Assembly: GCF_010731535.1 (NCBI RefSeq)
Contig: NZ_AP022581.1
Location: 3,295,952 to 3,359,951 of the forward strand
Direction of reading: 5' to 3'
DNA length: 64,000 nt
Source: Mycobacterium lacus
GTDB lineage: Bacteria > Actinomycetota > Actinomycetes > Mycobacteriales > Mycobacteriaceae
Shown: in pieces, positions 16,943 to 25,505 of the stretch
Layout of the letters: each line of letters begins with the position of its first letter
Position numbering within the stretch: position 1 is the stretch's first letter
Made by a program: the position numbers and the translations under genes
Notes under the pieces: model-generated
The model's input: the letters and a program-made list of their open reading frames with translations, nothing else
Database searches by the model: none
What the model was told of the DNA's origin: nothing

Positions 16943-19900
16943 ATGGCAGTAAGCAACAGGGATCGTATCGACCGGATGTTCCAGGCGATGGCACCCGCGC
17001 TGGACGACTTCATCGCCTCGGTTGTCGGACAGGCGAACCCGGCGCTCGGAGCGGAGTGGACCAAGTTGGTCCAGGGCAAGGATCTGAAGAAGGGCGCGCC
17101 AGCAGGTAAGACGTATGATCCGCTCGACCCGCAGGTCCAATTCCGGATGCTGACCGAGAGCAACATCACCGCGGCCTGCAAGCCCGGCTGGTACCCGTTC
17201 AATCAGGCCTTGGGCAAAGCGGGAGAGTCGTTCGCCATCGAGCTGAGGGAGGTGCGCAACACCTGGGCGCACAACGGAACCTTCACCGACGACGACGCCT
17301 ACCGTGCCCTCGACACCGGCGAGCGGCTGCTGCGGCTCATCGGCGCGGCACAAGAGGCAGACGACGTCCGCAACATTCGGCTCAACCTGCGCCGGGTCAC
17401 CGCGGACAAGGACGACAGGAAGGTCCTCAAGGCCGCCGTCGACAACCCCGAAGGCAACGGCCTGAAGCCGTGGCGCGAAGTGCTTCAACCGCACGACGAC
17501 GTCGCCACCGGCAACTTCGCCGCGTCGGAGTTCGCCGCCGATCTCTACAAGGTCGCCTTCGGCGGCGAGCAGGACGCCGGCTACGCCGACGCGGTCGAGT
17601 TCTTCAACCGGACCTACCTGACCGAAGGCCTCAGCGATCTCATCGGACGCGCGGTGCGCAGGCTGTCCGGTGACGACAACGCGCCGCCGGTGATCAACCT
17701 GCAGACCAACTTTGGTGGCGGCAAGACCCACTCCCTGCTCGCGCTGTGGCATGTCGCGTCGGGTCTTCCCGTCGGGCAGTTCCCGCAGGAGACCCAGGAT
17801 CTGCTGACCGCCAACGGGTACACCGGAGCAACGGTCAACCGGGTCGCGATTGTCGGCAACCACTTCAGCCCCTCCGGCGTGACACACGACGACGGCACGC
17901 ACGTCAACACCATGTGGGGTGAGCTTGCCTGGCAGCTCGGCGGAGCGAAGGGATATGCGTTGGTGGCCAAGGCCGATGCCGATCGCACCCACCCGGGCAA
18001 GGCGCTGCACGAGCTGCTGGCCACCTACGCCCCGGCGGTCATCCTGATCGACGAGTGGGTCGCTTACGCCCGCTCCCTGGTCGGCCGTGATGACCTGGCC
18101 GGCGGCACGTTCGACGACCAGTTCACCTTCGCGCAGACGCTCACCGAGGCCGCCAAGGGCACCTCCGGTGTGCTGCTGGTGATTTCGATCCCCGCCTCGG
18201 AAAGCGGCGACGACGCCGACAAGGTCGTGGCCGGCAACGCCGAGGAGGTCGGCGGCGCGCACGGCTTGGAGGCACTCAAGCGCCTGCAGAACGTCGTCCG
18301 CCGCGTCGCCGACCAGTGGCGTCCGGCGTCGTCGGCCGAGGCGTATCAGATCGTCAAGCAGCGCCTGTTCAAGCAGCCCGACGCCGCCGCGCTGGCGTCG
18401 ATCGGCGCCACCGCCCGCGCCTACGTCGATATGTACCGCAAGTACAGCGACGACTTTCCCCGAGAGTCCCGAGACACGGCATACGAGGATCGGGTCAAGC
18501 GCACCTACCCCATCCACCCCGAGCTGTTCGACCGGCTCTACGAGGAATGGTCGTCGCTGGAGCGCTTCCAGCGCACCCGTGGGGTGCTGCGGCTGATGAG
18601 CACCGTCATCCACGCGTTGTGGGCGGGTGAGGACGCCTCGCCGCTGATCATGCCCGGCTCGATCCCGCTGGCGACCGCGAGTGTGAACGCCGAACTCACG
18701 CAGTACCTTCAGGATTCGTGGAAGGCGATCATCGACGCCGACGTCGACGGCGCGAACTCCGAGCCCGCCCGCATCGACAAGGCCAAGCCGCTGTTCGGGC
18801 AGCGATCATTGACCAAGCGTCTGGCCCGCACGGTGTTCTTCGGCGCGGTGCCGACCATCGGCTCCGCCCACAAGGGGTTGGAGACTCAGCGAGTGTTTTT
18901 GGGCACCGCCGTGCCGGGCGACGTGCCGGGCAACTTCCACGCGGCACTCACCCAGCTCGGCGATCGGGCCACCTACTTCTACTCCGGCTCGGGCAAGTAC
19001 TGGTATGACCTGCAGGCCAACATCACTCGCACCGCCAAGGACCAGGCCGAACGGCTGCACAAGGAGGACGTATGGGCCGAGATCGTCCGCCGGCTGCAGG
19101 GCCAAGCCAAAACCAGGGGCGACTTCGCCGGCGTGCACATCTGCCCCGAATCCAACGCCGACATTCCCGACACCGACGAGGCCCGACTCGTCATCCTGCA
19201 CCCGAAAGTCGCCCACAGGCGCGGAGCCGACTCCCCCGCAAAAGAGTTCGCGCACAAGGCCACCGAACACCGTGGTAGCGCCAACCGCACCAACCGCAAC
19301 ATGCTCGTCTACCTGGCCGCCGACGACGCCCGGCTTGAAGAACTCGACAACGCCACACGTGATTACCTCGGCTGGACCCACGTCCTGGCCAGCGAGGCAG
19401 ACCTGGACCTGACGCAGAACCAGAAGAACCAGGCGACGCAGCGCCAGACCCAGGCCGACCAGACCGTCACGTCCCGGCTGCTGCAGACATTCACCTGGGC
19501 ACTCGTTCCGACGCAACCCAATCCCGGCGCGCCATTCGTCATCCGCGAGACCAAGGTCGAGGGCCAGTCCACCTCGCTGGCCGAACGGGTTTCGCGCCGA
19601 CTCGGCAGCGACGGCGACCTGTCGACCCGCCAAGCCGCCGCGACGATTCGGCTGGCGATCGGCAAGGTGCCGCAGATCTGGAAGGACGGGCACGTGTCGC
19701 TGGGTGCGCTGTGGCGGCTCTACAGCCAGTACCCCTACATGCCCAGGCTGCGCGACCGGCGGGTGCTCGATGAGGGCATCGTCGACATGCCGATGATCTG
19801 GCAGACCGACGCCTTCGCCCTGGCAACGGGTTTCGACGAGGCGGCCGGCCGCTACATCGGGCTATGGACCCCCGACGACAAGGGCGCCGCGCCGGCCGCA

Positions 19901-20290
19901 ACCGACTCCCTGCTGCTGGTGCGGCCCGACGTCGCCGTCAAGCAACGCGAAACCGAAGTACCTCCCCCACCCACGCCGGGCCCCGATGGCACGGGCACGC
20001 CGGTCGTCGGCCCGGGCACGCCGCCAAAGCCACCGGTTGACATCGCGTTCCCCCCACCGAAGACCCGCTTCTACGGAGTCAAGACGCTCAGCGCCGACAG
20101 GATCGCTTTCGACTTCAAGAACGTCGCCGAGGAGATCATCGCCCATCTCCGAGACACCGGTGCCAAACTCGTTGTGAAGATCGAAATCGAAGCAACCGAC
20201 GCCGCCGGCTTCAGCGAAGGCGAGATCCGCACCGTGTCCGAGAACGCTCAGACGCTGAAGTTCGACCAGTCGGGGTTTGAGGAAACGTGA
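16943..20290 (+). CDS. DUF499 ATPase with N-terminal Swt1-like HEPN
   Basis: 1115 residues. Residues about 60-130 look like the Swt1-type HEPN domain, with ELREVRNTWAHNGTFTDDDAYRAL containing R-X4-H (RNTWAH). The DUF499 part follows: Walker A NFGGGKTHSLLAL (about 255-267) and Walker B AVILIDEWVAY (about 365-375), then a long AAA-like region. A Pro/Gly-rich linker (PPPPTPGPDGTGTPVVGPGTPP) precedes a short C-terminal domain. DUF499 ATPases are the third component of helicase-methylase-ATPase defence clusters. The HEPN domain could be an RNase effector or a scaffold; this is inference. The start ATG follows GGGAGGACGACGG. The stop overlaps a short downstream ORF by GTGA. Confidence 0.85.
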   Translation: MAVSNRDRIDRMFQAMAPALDDFIASVVGQANPALGAEWTKLVQGKDLKKGAPAGKTYDPLDPQVQFRMLTESNITAACKPGWYPFNQALGKAGESFAIELREVRNTWAHNGTFTDDDAYRALDTGERLLRLIGAAQEADDVRNIRLNLRRVTADKDDRKVLKAAVDNPEGNGLKPWREVLQPHDDVATGNFAASEFAADLYKVAFGGEQDAGYADAVEFFNRTYLTEGLSDLIGRAVRRLSGDDNAPPVINLQTNFGGGKTHSLLALWHVASGLPVGQFPQETQDLLTANGYTGATVNRVAIVGNHFSPSGVTHDDGTHVNTMWGELAWQLGGAKGYALVAKADADRTHPGKALHELLATYAPAVILIDEWVAYARSLVGRDDLAGGTFDDQFTFAQTLTEAAKGTSGVLLVISIPASESGDDADKVVAGNAEEVGGAHGLEALKRLQNVVRRVADQWRPASSAEAYQIVKQRLFKQPDAAALASIGATARAYVDMYRKYSDDFPRESRDTAYEDRVKRTYPIHPELFDRLYEEWSSLERFQRTRGVLRLMSTVIHALWAGEDASPLIMPGSIPLATASVNAELTQYLQDSWKAIIDADVDGANSEPARIDKAKPLFGQRSLTKRLARTVFFGAVPTIGSAHKGLETQRVFLGTAVPGDVPGNFHAALTQLGDRATYFYSGSGKYWYDLQANITRTAKDQAERLHKEDVWAEIVRRLQGQAKTRGDFAGVHICPESNADIPDTDEARLVILHPKVAHRRGADSPAKEFAHKATEHRGSANRTNRNMLVYLAADDARLEELDNATRDYLGWTHVLASEADLDLTQNQKNQATQRQTQADQTVTSRLLQTFTWALVPTQPNPGAPFVIRETKVEGQSTSLAERVSRRLGSDGDLSTRQAAATIRLAIGKVPQIWKDGHVSLGALWRLYSQYPYMPRLRDRRVLDEGIVDMPMIWQTDAFALATGFDEAAGRYIGLWTPDDKGAAPAATDSLLLVRPDVAVKQRETEVPPPPTPGPDGTGTPVVGPGTPPKPPVDIAFPPPKTRFYGVKTLSADRIAFDFKNVAEEIIAHLRDTGAKLVVKIEIEATDAAGFSEGEIRTVSENAQTLKFDQSGFEET

Positions 20291-20570
20291 GCTTCACAGA
20301 ACTCCACCAACCCCAACGGGACTTGCTTGGGGCTTCGGGGCCACGGCTTGAAGACGCGATGCAGACGCGTCCTCGTCCACAGCGGATTTGCTTGCCAGGC
20401 TTCGCCACTCGTGACCAGAGAGCTTGAAGTCAACCGGACACTCGGCCTCGCGCACGTTCGCGAGTATCGAAGACTTTCCCGAGCAATTGCTGCCGGAGAC
20501 CCTCGAAGAAGCTGCCCGCCTGGGCGCCCAACTGTTGATGCAAGCGGCCCCAGGAGGACAGTTCTTACCG
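20287..20570 (+). pseudogene. Truncated gene coupled to DUF499 ATPase
   Basis: GTG 20287 overlaps the DUF499 stop (GTGA) and opens a 46-residue ORF (VSFTELHQPQRDLLGASGPR…) ending at 20427. From 20424 another frame with strong codon bias continues (SRTFASIEDFPEQLLPETLEEAARLGAQLL) to about 20570, where the convergent DUF6933 gene ends. The two pieces look like the head and tail of a fourth operon gene that has lost its middle and frame. I do not recognise the family. Related clusters often carry an extra gene at this place, such as a phospholipase D-like protein, but nothing here shows that motif. Confidence 0.45.
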
Positions 20571-21056
20571 CTGGTCTTGACGGCTTACCGTGACCAGGTC
20601 GATCGGTGGGATGTAGCCGGTGATGCTGTTGATGGTGCGATGCAGGCCGTGGTGGAGCGCGTCGATGTCGCAGCGGGCCAGGCCGCCAGCGGTGGCGATG
20701 ACGTGTACGGTGGTGAACGCCAAATCGTTGATGGTGCCCAGGATGCGGCGGTCGGCGGTCTTGGCCACGGCCACCTGGCAGGGATCAAGATCGCCGAGCG
20801 TATCGACGGGCAGGCCTTCGGCTTGCAGCGCGTCCTGGATCGCCGAGACGACGGGCGGGCCGATCGGGCGCAACCCGGCGGCGGTGACGTTCGGCATGAA
20901 CACCGAGAACAAGGTTCTGGCGTGGGTCACCAGCAGGCATTTGCGCCGGTCGATCCTGATCAGGTGGGCATACCAGTCCTGCTGGCTGGCTTCGGCGATG
21001 GCCGGCTGAGACACCCGCAGCGGCGCCAACACCTTGGCGGTGCATCGCAGCATCAC
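20565..21056 (-). CDS. DUF6933 domain protein
   Basis: 163 residues. The opening MMLRCTAKVLAPL and the segment DWYAHLIRIDRRKCLLVTHARTLFSVFMPNV (polar contact, then 'RRKCLLvTh..TLFSv') match the DUF6933 family of small bacterial proteins of unknown function. A GTG at 21056 or ATG at 21053 can start it. There is no signal peptide or membrane segment. It faces the Hma-like operon tail by end overlap and probably arrived with the island. The role is unknown. Confidence 0.65.
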   Translation of the reverse strand: MMLRCTAKVLAPLRVSQPAIAEASQQDWYAHLIRIDRRKCLLVTHARTLFSVFMPNVTAAGLRPIGPPVVSAIQDALQAEGLPVDTLGDLDPCQVAVAKTADRRILGTINDLAFTTVHVIATAGGLARCDIDALHHGLHRTINSITGYIPPIDLVTVSRQDQR

Positions 21057-21134
21057 GAGTCATGATCGTAGGCAGAGCCACCGATGATCGGTATGCAAGA
21101 ACGCCGTGGCTTGGCGCCGCTACAGTGTGGCGAC

Positions 21135-21461
21135 GTGTTGGTTGCTGATCTGCATCACTTCCTCGACATGCCGCACGACGCTTCGGAGCCCGCGCGGCGC
21201 CTCGCGCAGCACTTGGGCGACATTATCCGGGCGGGCACCGCCGGCGAGGTCGGTGATCCGTGGGTGTCCGCATTGCCGTGTCGGCGCCGGCCGGCCCATC
21301 GACGCTGCCCCGGGCGGATGACCATCGCCATCGTGTGCGCCGAGGCGTCCGCGCCGATCCGATGGTGGTGCAGCGTCTGCGACGACGAGGGGGTGATCAG
21401 CACTGGGCTGACTCCCCATACGACCTCGGCCTCGCCGCCGAGGATGGTTCGCCGGCCTGAC
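21135..21461 (+). pseudogene. Cys-rich zinc-ribbon-like protein, frameshifted
   Basis: From GTG 21135 the frame reads VADLHHFLDMPHDASEPARRLAQHLGDIIRA, then ALPCRRRPAHRRCPGRM and IRWWCSVCDDEGVIS. This is a common actinobacterial protein type with four conserved Cys that look like a zinc ribbon. After GVIS, near 21405, the expected WADSPYDLGLAAEDGSPA and its stop at 21461 lie one frame over. One base has been gained or lost. Function unknown. The gene lies in the decayed right rim of the island. Confidence 0.55.
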
Positions 21462-21583
21462 GCCACTCAACAGGCCACCACGTCGAAATCGCCGGGTCAC
21501 GAACACTCCGAAGCCGGTTCACCGCAGGAAGCAGCTATATCGAGAGGAAGCGGGCTACCCAATCGGTTCGTCAACTCGTGAGA

Positions 21584-21615
21584 CCCCGGCCTCAAAGCAA
21601 GGTGCGAGGCCGGGG
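21584..21615. terminator. Hairpin, possible terminator
   Basis: CCCCGGCCTC at 21584-21593 pairs with GAGGCCGGGG at 21606-21615 around a 12-base loop. It sits between the frameshifted Cys-rich gene (plus) and the remnant ORF ending at 21592 (minus). There is no clear T-tract. It may act on both strands. Confidence 0.45.
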
Positions 21616-21990
21616 CCATTCGACTAGAGCACAGACCCGCAGGTCATCTCCAACGCTGGTCCCGCAGCCGCTTGTTTCACCGGCCGCATCTGAGGCGACG
21701 GCGGGTGACTCGGCGAGCAACACGCTGTCGCCCTTTCGCTCTCCGCAGCTGCGGCTGAGTATGTCGAGCCGGGAGGGCTCGACTGTGAGCCCAAGCCAGC
21801 GCACGTATTGGGGATAGTCCGGTCGCTTGCGGTCCATCACCCGGAGGTCGAAGAACGGCCACAGCCGGGCCGATTCATAGACACGGTTGAGCTGCGGGAA
21901 CCCGATGAAGGGGCGGAATCCCTCAACCGACCCGCCTACTCCGTCCAGGTACTGGAATGTAGCGCGAACGCCGGCCCCGGGACACCCCCG
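21592..21990 (-). pseudogene. Remnant of conserved actinobacterial protein
   Basis: The minus-strand frame reads TFQYLDGVGGSVEGFRPFIGFP, then YESARLWPFFDLRVMDRKRPDYPQYVRWLGL and LDILSRSCGERKGDSVLL. This resembles the body of a conserved actinobacterial family with 'GFRPL.GFP' and 'F..R.M…RPDY..YL..LGL…L..SGG.R..D', sometimes linked with HIRAN-type proteins. That assignment is from memory and uncertain. The N-terminal part is lost and the ORF runs to 21592 through the hairpin without a family-like C-terminus, so it is a fragment. Confidence 0.45.
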
Positions 21991-22291
21991 TCCGCCCGAA
22001 ACGCGGACGTGCGCGTGGGCCCGTTTCCGCGTAGTATGCGCGCGCCGCGCGCCTCAAAGCCGTGTTGCCGTCGGGGTCAAGTGACACCGCCATGTCGACC
22101 GCCAAGACCTTGTTAAAACTGCCCGCGTCGACGTTAAGAAGCCGTAAACGACAGTCACGCTACGCCTTTCGATCAGGACTGTGGAGGCGTGGCTGGCTAC
22201 ATTTACGCCAACACACAGGGGGTCGTACGTGAACACACAGGAACGGGCTTCCGTTCCAGGTCGGCACGTTTCGAACACGAGGAGGCAATAG

Positions 22292-23149
22292 ATGTCGTTT
22301 CTGACAGCAGTCCCCGAAGAGTTGGCCGCCGCGGCGGCGCAACTGGGGGCGATCGGCAATGCGCTCACCGCGCAGAACGCGGGCGCCGCGGCCCCGACCA
22401 CCGCCATCGCTCCCGCGGCCGCCGACCAGGTATCGATCCTGCAGTCCGGAATCTTTACGGCGTACGGCGCTCTCTACCAGCAGATCGCCGCCGAAGCTCA
22501 GGCGATGCAGGAGCAGTTTGTGACCACCCTGGGGCTGAGCAGCGGTACCTATGCGTCCACCGAGGCGTCCAACGCGACTGCGGCGTCGCTAACTTCCGGC
22601 GGTGTGCCCGACCTCATCAACACGGTGAGCACGCTGCTCGGCGGACCCGTCACGAGCTTCGGGGGCCAACCGTTCAGCCTGTCGGGCAACACGGCCAACG
22701 TCATGAGCTACGAGTTTGGCAACTGGGCCTCCGCGTCGTCGAACCTGCTCGGTTTGACCGGCGGCGGCCTCCTCCCCGCCGAAGAGGCCGCCGCGGAGGC
22801 CTCGGCGCTTGGCGGGGAAGCCGCCTTGGGAGAGATTGAGGCGGCAGAGGGGGTCCTCGGCGCAGAGGCAGCGCTCGGCGGGGCTCCACTAGCGGGCCTG
22901 GGCGAGGCATCCGCGATCGGCGCTTTGTCGGTGCCGCCCAGCTGGGCCGGGCCGGCGACGCTGGTGTCGAGCACCACCACGGGCGCGCTCCACGGCGCGG
23001 GCTGGACGGCCGCGGCGCCGCAAGCCGCACCAGGGATGCTCTATCCCGGCATGCCGGGGTTGGCCTCGGCCGCGCGCAACAGCGCCGGCTTCGGCGCGCC
23101 GCGCTATGGCGTCAAGCCCATCGTCATGCCGAAGCCGGTCAGCGTATAG
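22292..23149 (+). CDS. PE8: PE-family protein, PE8-like
   Basis: 285 residues. The N-terminal PE domain (MSFLTAVPEELAAAAAQLGAIG, with Pro-Glu at 8-9) carries the secretion motif YGALYQQIAAEAQ, where YxxxD/E appears as Y-Q-Q-I-A-A-E-like spacing. A roughly 180-residue C-terminal region ends GAPRYGVKPIVMPKPVSV. GAGGAGG precedes the ATG. PE proteins pair with a PPE partner and leave the cell through a type VII (ESX-5) system. Gene order PE-PPE-esx-esx matches Rv1040c-Rv1037c. The C-terminal 90 residues resemble the C-terminus of the neighbouring PPE protein, including a SVPPSW motif. Confidence 0.88.
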   Translation: MSFLTAVPEELAAAAAQLGAIGNALTAQNAGAAAPTTAIAPAAADQVSILQSGIFTAYGALYQQIAAEAQAMQEQFVTTLGLSSGTYASTEASNATAASLTSGGVPDLINTVSTLLGGPVTSFGGQPFSLSGNTANVMSYEFGNWASASSNLLGLTGGGLLPAEEAAAEASALGGEAALGEIEAAEGVLGAEAALGGAPLAGLGEASAIGALSVPPSWAGPATLVSSTTTGALHGAGWTAAAPQAAPGMLYPGMPGLASAARNSAGFGAPRYGVKPIVMPKPVSV

Positions 23150-23205
23150 GCACCGGCGTCAAAGCGGTCGATCAAGCGTAAGTAAGCCAAAAAGGTAGGA
23201 ACGAA

Positions 23206-24408
23206 ATGGATTTCGCAGCATTACCCCCTGAGATCAACTCCGGGCTCATGTACACCGGTGCGGGCGCAGGACCGCTCATGGCTGCCGCGACGGCGTGGAA
23301 CAACCTGGCCGCCGAGCTCAGCACCACCGCCGCCCAGTACGAGTCGATCATCACGGCGCTGACCACCGAGCAGTGGACCGGCGCGGGGTCGGCGGCGGCA
23401 GCAGCCGCAGCCCAGCCTTACGTCGCCTGGCTCACCACCACCGCGGCGGCGGCCGAGCAGGCGGGCGACCAGGCCACGGCGTCGGCGGCCGCCTATGAGG
23501 CGGCGTTTGCGGCGACGGTTCCCCCGCCGGTGATCGCTGCCAACCGGGCTACGCTGGCCGCGCTGGTCGCCACGAACTTCCTGGGGATCAACACGCCCGC
23601 GATCATGGCCACCGAGGCCCAGTACATGGAGATGTGGGTCCAGGACGCCATCGCGATGTACACCTACCAGGCCTCCTCGGCGGCCGCCGCGGTCCTTCAA
23701 CCGCTGACGCCGGCGACGCAGACCACGAACCCGGCGGGCCCGGGCCTGCAGGCCGCCGCCGTCGCCCAGGCCGCAGCCTCCACGCCCATCGACGGGCTGG
23801 GCGGTATCATCTCCGGCCTGCAGAGCGAGCTGGCCAACCTCAGCCTCGGCACGTCGTCCATTGGTACCGGTCTCTGGGACCTTTTGCCCGCCAATGTGCA
23901 GAACCTGCTGACCGCGCTTGACGGCTTCCTCGGGACACCGCTCATTTTCAATGGCATCCAGCAGGTAGGCGTCACGGCGTCGTGGTTCGTCTTCGCCGCC
24001 ATTCCCAACGCGATATTCCTGTCCAACACCCTCGCCAGCTCCGCGCCGGCCGCCGCAGCCGAGGGCATTGCCGAGGGTGCGGCCGGTGTGGCCGCCGCGG
24101 CCGAAGGGGTGGCAGCGGGGCTCGCCGGCGAGGTGTCGTCGGCCGGCGGCGCGGTCGCCGGCTTGGGCGAGGCGTCCTTGGTCGGCAGCCTGTCGGTGCC
24201 GGCGAGTTGGTCCTCGGCCGCCCCAGCGATGACCGTCGGCGCCTCGGCGCTGGAGGGCAGCGGCTGGACCGTCCCGGAGGAAGCCGCGCCGATGGCAGGC
24301 ATGGCCGGGATGCCGGGAATGGCAGCAGCCGCCAAGGGCGCCGGTGCCTACGCCGGGCCGCGGTACGGCTTCAAGCCCGTCGTTATGCCGAAACAGGTCG
24401 TCGTCTGA
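23206..24408 (+). CDS. PPE15: PPE-family protein, PPE15-like (SVP type)
   Basis: 400 residues. The PPE domain begins MDFAALPPEINSGLMYTGAGAGPL, with Pro-Pro-Glu at 7-9, then a helical bundle with WTGAGSAAAAAAAQPYVAWL containing the conserved WxG turn. The C-terminal part has the GSLSVPASW motif of the PPE-SVP subfamily and ends GPRYGFKPVVMPKQVVV. It starts 57 bp after the PE gene, presumably in the same transcript. It would form a heterodimer with the upstream PE protein, be guided by EspG5 and be exported by ESX-5 to the cell surface. The residues for these roles are inferred from the family. Confidence 0.9.
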   Translation: MDFAALPPEINSGLMYTGAGAGPLMAAATAWNNLAAELSTTAAQYESIITALTTEQWTGAGSAAAAAAAQPYVAWLTTTAAAAEQAGDQATASAAAYEAAFAATVPPPVIAANRATLAALVATNFLGINTPAIMATEAQYMEMWVQDAIAMYTYQASSAAAAVLQPLTPATQTTNPAGPGLQAAAVAQAAASTPIDGLGGIISGLQSELANLSLGTSSIGTGLWDLLPANVQNLLTALDGFLGTPLIFNGIQQVGVTASWFVFAAIPNAIFLSNTLASSAPAAAAEGIAEGAAGVAAAAEGVAAGLAGEVSSAGGAVAGLGEASLVGSLSVPASWSSAAPAMTVGASALEGSGWTVPEEAAPMAGMAGMPGMAAAAKGAGAYAGPRYGFKPVVMPKQVVV

Positions 24409-24456
24409 TGCCGGAAAAAAAGGGGGACATGTCACTCGTTTGAGGCCAGCCGTTAA

Positions 24457-24816
<360 letters not shown>

Positions 24817-24865
24817 CGCCGTAAGCCGCCACTGCCCACCAGACTCGAATCAGGAGGACAAACCT

Positions 24866-25150
24866 ATGACCATCAATTACCAGTTCGGGGACGTGGACGC
24901 GCACGGCGCCACCATCCGGGCGCAGGCCGCGTCACTCGAGGCCGAGCACCAGGCGATCGTTCGCGATGTGTTGGCCGCCGGGGACTTTTGGGGCGGCGCC
25001 GGTTCGGTGGCGTGCCAGGAGTTCATCACCCAGTTGGGCCGTAACTTCCAGGTGATCTACGAGCAGGCCAACGCCCACGGCCAGAAGGTGCAAGCCGCCG
25101 GCAGCAACATGGCCAGCACCGACAGCGCCGTCGGCTCCAGCTGGGCCTGA
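24866..25150 (+). CDS. esxI: WXG100 protein (EsxI-like, Mtb9.9 group)
   Basis: 94 residues, MTINYQFGDVDAHGATIRAQAASLEAEHQ, with FWGGAG as the WXG turn and a helical second half (EFITQLGRNFQVIYEQANAHG). It belongs to the Mtb9.9 group (EsxI, EsxL, EsxN, EsxO, EsxV), the partners of QILSS proteins. AGGAGG precedes the ATG by 8 bases. It is followed by a strong hairpin that ends the PE-PPE-esx unit. It is a known class of T-cell antigens and ESX-5 substrates. Confidence 0.9.
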   Translation: MTINYQFGDVDAHGATIRAQAASLEAEHQAIVRDVLAAGDFWGGAGSVACQEFITQLGRNFQVIYEQANAHGQKVQAAGSNMASTDSAVGSSWA

Positions 25151-25176
25151 CACCGCGCCTTTAACCGTGGCCTAAC

Positions 25177-25210
25177 GCGTGGCCGCACACCGCGAGGTGT
25201 GCGGCCACGC
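25177..25210 (+). terminator. Terminator hairpin after esxI
   Basis: A perfect 15-bp stem: GCGTGGCCGCACACC (25177-25191), loop GCGA, GGTGTGCGGCCACGC (25196-25210), followed by TTGATATTT. It lies 27 bp after the esxI stop. Strong hairpins with only a weak U-tract are common mycobacterial terminators. Confidence 0.75.
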
Positions 25211-25505
25211 TTGATATTTCGCAACTTCTCAAACCCGAACAAGCCGCGCGCCTTGCAATTGGCCGAAATTGCGCAATATAGCCGGTGAATTTGACGAGAC
25301 CAGTCTGTCGGCGCCGATGGCCCGTCCAACCAACGCCTATGCATCACAATATTTTCGGAGTCTGATCCGCATCTAGTGGCCGTGCGGAGCGCGCTTGCAA
25401 ACACGGATTTGGGCACACCGGAGTGAAAACTGACCGATCCTTTGCATTTGAGATCTCTATGAACTCCGTGACAACCCCATATGTGCTTGCGAGAATGGGG
25501 GCACC
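25211..25505. other. Intergenic region, trcR upstream
   Basis: No gene is seen. It is locally AT-richer than its surroundings (for example ggcacaccgg…tttgcatttgagatctctatg) and should hold the trcRS promoter. M. tuberculosis TrcR binds an AT-rich stretch before its own gene and autoregulates, so this AT-rich segment at about 25300-25480 is the candidate site. No exact operator could be defined. In M. tuberculosis this interval carries IS remnants, which are not seen here. Confidence 0.5.

Noticed and set aside
8393-20290. Assigning the cluster to DISARM or BREX
   Set aside because: No DrmA/DrmB pair and no PglZ, BrxC or BrxL-type gene is seen. The DUF1156 + DUF499 + helicase set fits the Hma type better.
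21923-22105. Small minus-strand ORF (VDMAVSLDPDGNTALRRAARAYYAETG) as a gene
   Set aside because: It looks coding for about 30 residues, but has no family I recognise, no ribosome binding site, and runs into arginine-rich out-of-frame sequence. At most a remnant.
1-22291. CRISPR array or cas genes in the island
   Set aside because: No spaced direct repeats and no Cas-like proteins were seen.
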